Under the pieces are notes generated by a model, which had not been told where the DNA came from, did not search any database, and saw only the letters and a list, made by a program, of their open reading frames with translations. A DNA stretch of 8,422 nt, from positions 2,921 through 11,342 of the forward strand of contig DAJO01000001.1 of the NCBI GenBank assembly GCA_002498985.1, given 5' to 3'. Each line of letters opens with the position of its first letter. Position 1 is the first letter of the stretch. The position numbers and the translations under genes are program-made. This stretch comes from Euryarchaeota archaeon UBA257 (lineage in GTDB: Archaea > Thermoplasmatota > Poseidoniia > Poseidoniales > Thalassarchaeaceae). Positions 5,884-8,422 of the stretch are shown in pieces.

Positions 5884-6963
5884 ATGCAAGACGAGTTTTT
5901 CATGCGCAGAGCAATTGAATTGGCGGAAAAGGGACGTTTTGCAGTTCGCCCGAATCCGCTAGTTGGTTGCGTGTTAGTTAGAGATGGAGAAATAATCGCT
6001 GAGGGCTGGCACGATCATCTTGGAGGGCTTCATGCAGAACAAATGGCTATTGCCGATGCTGAAGCAAGGGGTGTTGAGACTCAAGGTTCTATTGCGTATG
6101 TCACACTAGAACCTTGTAACCACTTTGGGAGAACTCCTCCTTGTAGCGAGGCTTTGATGTGGGCAGGTGTAAAAAAAGTCATTATCGGTATTGCAGATCC
6201 AAATCCTACAGTCAGGGGAGGCGGTGTAGATGCGCTATCAAAAGAAGGTATTGAAGTTGAGATTGGCTTACTTGAAGAAGAATGCTACGCCCAAATGTCA
6301 GCATTCATGCATTGGTGCGAACATAGAACACCGCACGTGTTACTTAAGGCGGCAACAGATAATAATGGTAGAATAGATGGAGATCCTGGAAAACCTGCTG
6401 TTAGATTTTCAACGAAGAAAGCATTAGAAATGGTTCATGAAATTAGAAGAGATTCTATGGCAATAATTGTAGGAGTAAATACTGTGATCAGAGATGATCC
6501 TAAATTAACAGTTAGGGGAATAAAAAGTTCTGCTGATATTATACCAAAAAGAGTAGTTATCGATCCAAATAATCGGATTCCGATTGATTGTCAATTAATG
6601 ACAACTCCGGATGCTGAAACATACCTAATTAATGCCAAAAAATATGATACAACCAAAGATAAGGCTCATGTTAATAGAATAGTTTTACCTACAGAAAATG
6701 GAAATATAGATGTCAAAAAGATTCTACACTGCTTGGGCGATTTAGAAGTTCAAACTTTGTTAGTTGAAGGAGGACTAGAAACTTGGAAACGTTTCTTAGA
6801 ACAAAAATTAGTCGATTCAGCCCATCTTTGTATTTCTAACATAGAATTAGATGCACAAAATGAAGATTATTTCTACAAAAGTCATCTTGAAGAAGCAGGA
6901 TTAGTTTTGAAAGAAGAAATAACATTAGGTAATGATATTATCACTAAATGGGAGAGAAACTAA
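5884..6963 (+). CDS. ribD: Bifunctional riboflavin biosynthesis protein RibD (deaminase/reductase)
   Basis: This enzyme deaminates the diaminopyrimidine intermediate made after GTP cyclohydrolase II and then reduces the ribosyl side chain with NADPH, on the way to riboflavin. It has 359 residues, the usual bifunctional length. The deaminase domain (about 1-145) has PNPLVGCV (23-30), the zinc-site HAE (H50, catalytic E52) and PCNHFGRTPPC (C78, C87). The reductase domain (about 150-355) has KAATDNNGRI (155-164), VNTVIRDDPKLTVRG (198-212) and LLVEGGLETWKRFLE (292-306), which are typical of RibD/RibG. The ATG at 5884 follows a GGGAG with 4 nt spacing. Most archaea use a separate single-domain reductase, so this fused bacterial form suggests lateral gain, although base composition does not stand out. 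It overlaps the next gene by one base. Confidence 0.94.
   Translation: MQDEFFMRRAIELAEKGRFAVRPNPLVGCVLVRDGEIIAEGWHDHLGGLHAEQMAIADAEARGVETQGSIAYVTLEPCNHFGRTPPCSEALMWAGVKKVIIGIADPNPTVRGGGVDALSKEGIEVEIGLLEEECYAQMSAFMHWCEHRTPHVLLKAATDNNGRIDGDPGKPAVRFSTKKALEMVHEIRRDSMAIIVGVNTVIRDDPKLTVRGIKSSADIIPKRVVIDPNNRIPIDCQLMTTPDAETYLINAKKYDTTKDKAHVNRIVLPTENGNIDVKKILHCLGDLEVQTLLVEGGLETWKRFLEQKLVDSAHLCISNIELDAQNEDYFYKSHLEEAGLVLKEEITLGNDIITKWERN
6951..6956 (+). promoter_or_regulatory. Ribosome binding site of the small membrane protein gene
   Basis: GGAGAG inside the last ribD codons lies 6 nt before the ATG at 6963. It supports this start over the in-frame ATG at 6948, which directly abuts it. Confidence 0.5.
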
Positions 6964-7190
6964 TGAGTGGAACAAAAACCCAGAGTTTTCTCGAGAATAA
7001 GCTTGTTAAATCATTTGTCGCTTTTTCAATATTCAGAGCATTTTATGGCTTTGGAATACTCATTGTAACATATTTCATTGATAGAGGAACAAGTATACCA
7101 TGGTGGTTATTCCTAGGGTTCTCAATGATTTTCTCAAGAGTATTATTCAAACAAATCAAAAAAAGAAAAAAATTAGATTACAACTCCTAG
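6963..7190 (+). CDS. Small two-helix membrane protein of unknown function
   Basis: I do not recognise this gene. With the ATG at 6963 (TAATG overlap with the ribD stop) it encodes 75 residues. There is a short polar N-terminus, a first helix at about 18-38 (FVAFSIFRAFYGFGILIVTY), a short loop DRGTSIP, a second helix at about 46-62, and a very basic tail (KQIKKRKK). By the positive-inside rule the tail would be cytoplasmic, giving both ends inside. The coupled start and Shine-Dalgarno suggest real translation together with ribD. A link to riboflavin, such as transport or membrane anchoring, is only a guess from position; 75 residues is short for a known flavin transporter. An alternative ATG at 6948 adds five residues. 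The basic tail is encoded by two A7 runs that also serve as a terminator candidate on the other strand. Confidence 0.6.
   Translation: MSGTKTQSFLENKLVKSFVAFSIFRAFYGFGILIVTYFIDRGTSIPWWLFLGFSMIFSRVLFKQIKKRKKLDYNS
7158..7172 (-). terminator. Oligo-T terminator candidate (T7-C-T7)
   Basis: Read on the minus strand this is T7-C-T7, about 40 nt past the 3' end of tRNA-Arg. Archaeal RNA polymerase can stop at such U-rich tracts without a hairpin. It would end the methyltransferase/tRNA-Arg transcript inside the 3' end of the convergent small-protein gene, where the same bases encode Lys codons. A second, weaker T-rich patch lies at 7191-7210. Confidence 0.5.
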
Positions 7191-7210
7191 AATAAATAAT
7201 TTCTATTTAA

Positions 7211-7285
7211 TGGTGGGCCGTCCAGGATTCGAACCCGGGGCAAGGCGTCCGAAGCGCCCCATTTTATCCACTAAACTAACAGCCC
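7211..7285 (-). tRNA. tRNA-Arg (anticodon UCG), CCA encoded
   Basis: The acceptor stem GGGCTGT pairs with ACGGCCC through one G-T pair. The D stem is GTTT/AAAT with G10-U25 as a wobble pair, and the D loop keeps GGA, giving A20, a known Arg identity base. The anticodon stem GGGCG/CGCCT encloses loop CTTCGGA with TCG (7250-7252 on the plus strand). The variable loop is 4 nt. The T arm is CCGGG-TTCGAAT-CCTGG. The discriminator is A and CCA is encoded (7211-7213). No intron is present. It reads CGA and possibly other CGN codons. It starts 30 nt after the stop of the tRNA methyltransferase gene on the same strand with no clear promoter between, so co-transcription is plausible. Confidence 0.95.
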
Positions 7286-7315
7286 AGTAATTGCCTGTGC
7301 GTGGGTAATCTGATT

Positions 7316-8422
7316 TCAATGCAACGGATGGCAAACAACAACCATACGGGCTAAACTCTTGTGAACTTTTACCGGAGAACGTAGATTAACTTTCCAACCT
7401 CTTTTGTTAACCTCTTTTTGAATCTCACTCCAAGGACGACCCATTACGATATAATCAGTATCAGGATTATTCTCGAGTGACTCTGAGCCAGCAGGTAACA
7501 TAGTTGATATTACTGAATTAGGATCTATTATTAGTGCCTGTTCAAGTGCAGAAAGGAATAATTCCAAACCATCATCTGATTTCCAAGCATTCCTCCCATA
7601 GGGTGGGTCAAAGACAAATATGCTATTTTCTTTTGAACCCCATAAATCTACAATATTCTTTACACTACATTTCTCAACTTGTATTATATTTTCCTCATTA
7701 TCATTAGCCCAAGATAAATTCTTCTTGACGCCATGAACCATAGTAGGATCTAAATCACTGACAAATATGTCCATTCCTTGGAGTAAAGCTTCAATTGCTA
7801 TACCTCCTGTTCCACAAAATGGGTCAATAAAATTTTGTGGAGTTGTTCCTTTCCTGTGAGCAAGTGAAATTAATAATTTAGCTAATCTTGGTTCTAGAGA
7901 AATTGGCTTAAAGAATGGTCTTTCCATTGGTTGGCGGCCGATATAATTCGTTTTTTCCCAATTATTCTCTCTAATCCCCCAAACGATACAAGGATCTGTA
8001 AAAAGAGAATCCCTATGCACTTCTCCTTCAACTTCACCTGCAGCTATAATGACAACTTCAAAATCCGGATCGTGAAGATTGACTGGGTTTTTCTCTGAAA
8101 ATAATACTGCACCTACTTCTTTTTCTAAGTCTCTACGAGAAATATTTTCTACACCCGAACCAAGTTTTTTACTCCTAACAGCAAAACTTCCTGGAAGCAA
8201 ATTTTCTTTGCACCAATTAGAAATCTCGTTAACTATTGAGTCGAAGTCTGAATCATAGGAATGCCCGCCGAAATGTAGTAAATCATCTACTAAAGCTGCT
8301 CTAGAAACTCTAGTAAGAAAAATGTCATCTATTGATTCGTCAAGTAATACTATTCTTGGATGTAATACTTTCAAATCTCCAAATAATGCATTAATTTCTG
8401 AACGAAATAAAGGAGGATGCCA
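7316..8422 (-). CDS. tRNA (guanine-10-N2) methyltransferase, Trm-G10 type, 5' end cut by window edge
   Basis: A probable SAM-dependent enzyme methylating N2 of G10 in tRNA. 368 residues are visible, counted from the edge. The reading frame stays open past the internal TTG at 8374 to the edge, and these 16 codons give HPPLFRSEINALFGDL, matching the family's N-terminal segment. The TTG is therefore not the start, and only a few residues should be missing. A THUMP-type RNA-binding region spans about 35-140 (FAVRSKKLGSG, then VNLHDPDFEV). Next come the family's RPFFKPISL (168-176), the SAM-binding DPFCGTGG (200-207), the acidic SDLDP (222-226) and the catalytic DPPYGR (272-277), which are typical of N2-guanine methyltransferases. 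The archaeal enzyme is a single polypeptide, whereas eukaryotic Trm11 needs Trm112. Both tRNAs in this window carry G10. Another N2-G position is less likely but possible. Confidence 0.9.
   Translation of the reverse strand, partial: WHPPLFRSEINALFGDLKVLHPRIVLLDESIDDIFLTRVSRAALVDDLLHFGGHSYDSDFDSIVNEISNWCKENLLPGSFAVRSKKLGSGVENISRRDLEKEVGAVLFSEKNPVNLHDPDFEVVIIAAGEVEGEVHRDSLFTDPCIVWGIRENNWEKTNYIGRQPMERPFFKPISLEPRLAKLLISLAHRKGTTPQNFIDPFCGTGGIAIEALLQGMDIFVSDLDPTMVHGVKKNLSWANDNEENIIQVEKCSVKNIVDLWGSKENSIFVFDPPYGRNAWKSDDGLELFLSALEQALIIDPNSVISTMLPAGSESLENNPDTDYIVMGRPWSEIQKEVNKRGWKVNLRSPVKVHKSLARMVVVCHPLH

Noticed and set aside
8411..8419. AGGAGGATG on the plus strand at the right edge, resembling a ribosome site and start
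   Set aside because: There is no spacing between the purine run and the ATG, and the bases are explained as coding sequence of the minus-strand methyltransferase.

Overview
The window looks like a chromosomal segment of an AT-rich, aerobic, probably marine archaeon. The best guess is a relative of Candidatus Poseidoniales (Marine Group II) or Marine Group III, within the Thermoplasmatota lineage. The archaeal evidence is a THUMP-domain tRNA-G10 methyltransferase of the archaeal Trm-G10 type, a TATA-like promoter element, very short or overlapping gene junctions and an oligo-T terminator candidate. The lineage is inferred from remembered gene style and was not tested by a search.

Left part (1-4616): a compact plus-strand operon for an A1-type heme-copper terminal oxidase, in the order coxB (subunit II, complete CuA site), coxA (subunit I), coxC (subunit III) and coxD (subunit IV). 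Junctions are 17 nt, a 4-nt overlap and 10 nt. The subunits would form one membrane complex that takes electrons at CuA, reduces O2 at the heme a3/CuB site and pumps protons. The most unusual item is coxA. Its protein begins with a signal peptide and a ~150-residue extracytoplasmic beta-rich domain carrying a CxCH motif, followed by an extra membrane helix and then a complete subunit I.

Middle (4617-5883): a tRNA-Ser(UGA) gene lies between the end of the cox operon and a convergent gene for a diacylglycerol-kinase-family lipid kinase. The tRNA is flanked by a perfect 12-bp inverted repeat whose right arm includes the kinase stop codon. The kinase and ribD diverge from an 88-bp spacer holding a TATA-like box and a small palindrome.

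Right part (5884-8422): ribD (bacterial-type bifunctional riboflavin deaminase/reductase) overlaps by one base with a small unknown two-helix membrane protein gene. On the minus strand is the tRNA-G10 methyltransferase gene, which runs off the right edge, followed 30 nt later by tRNA-Arg(UCG) and then a T7-C-T7 tract that may end this transcript inside the small membrane-protein gene. No mobile element, CRISPR array or rRNA was seen, and no gene-free stretch exceeds 100 bases.
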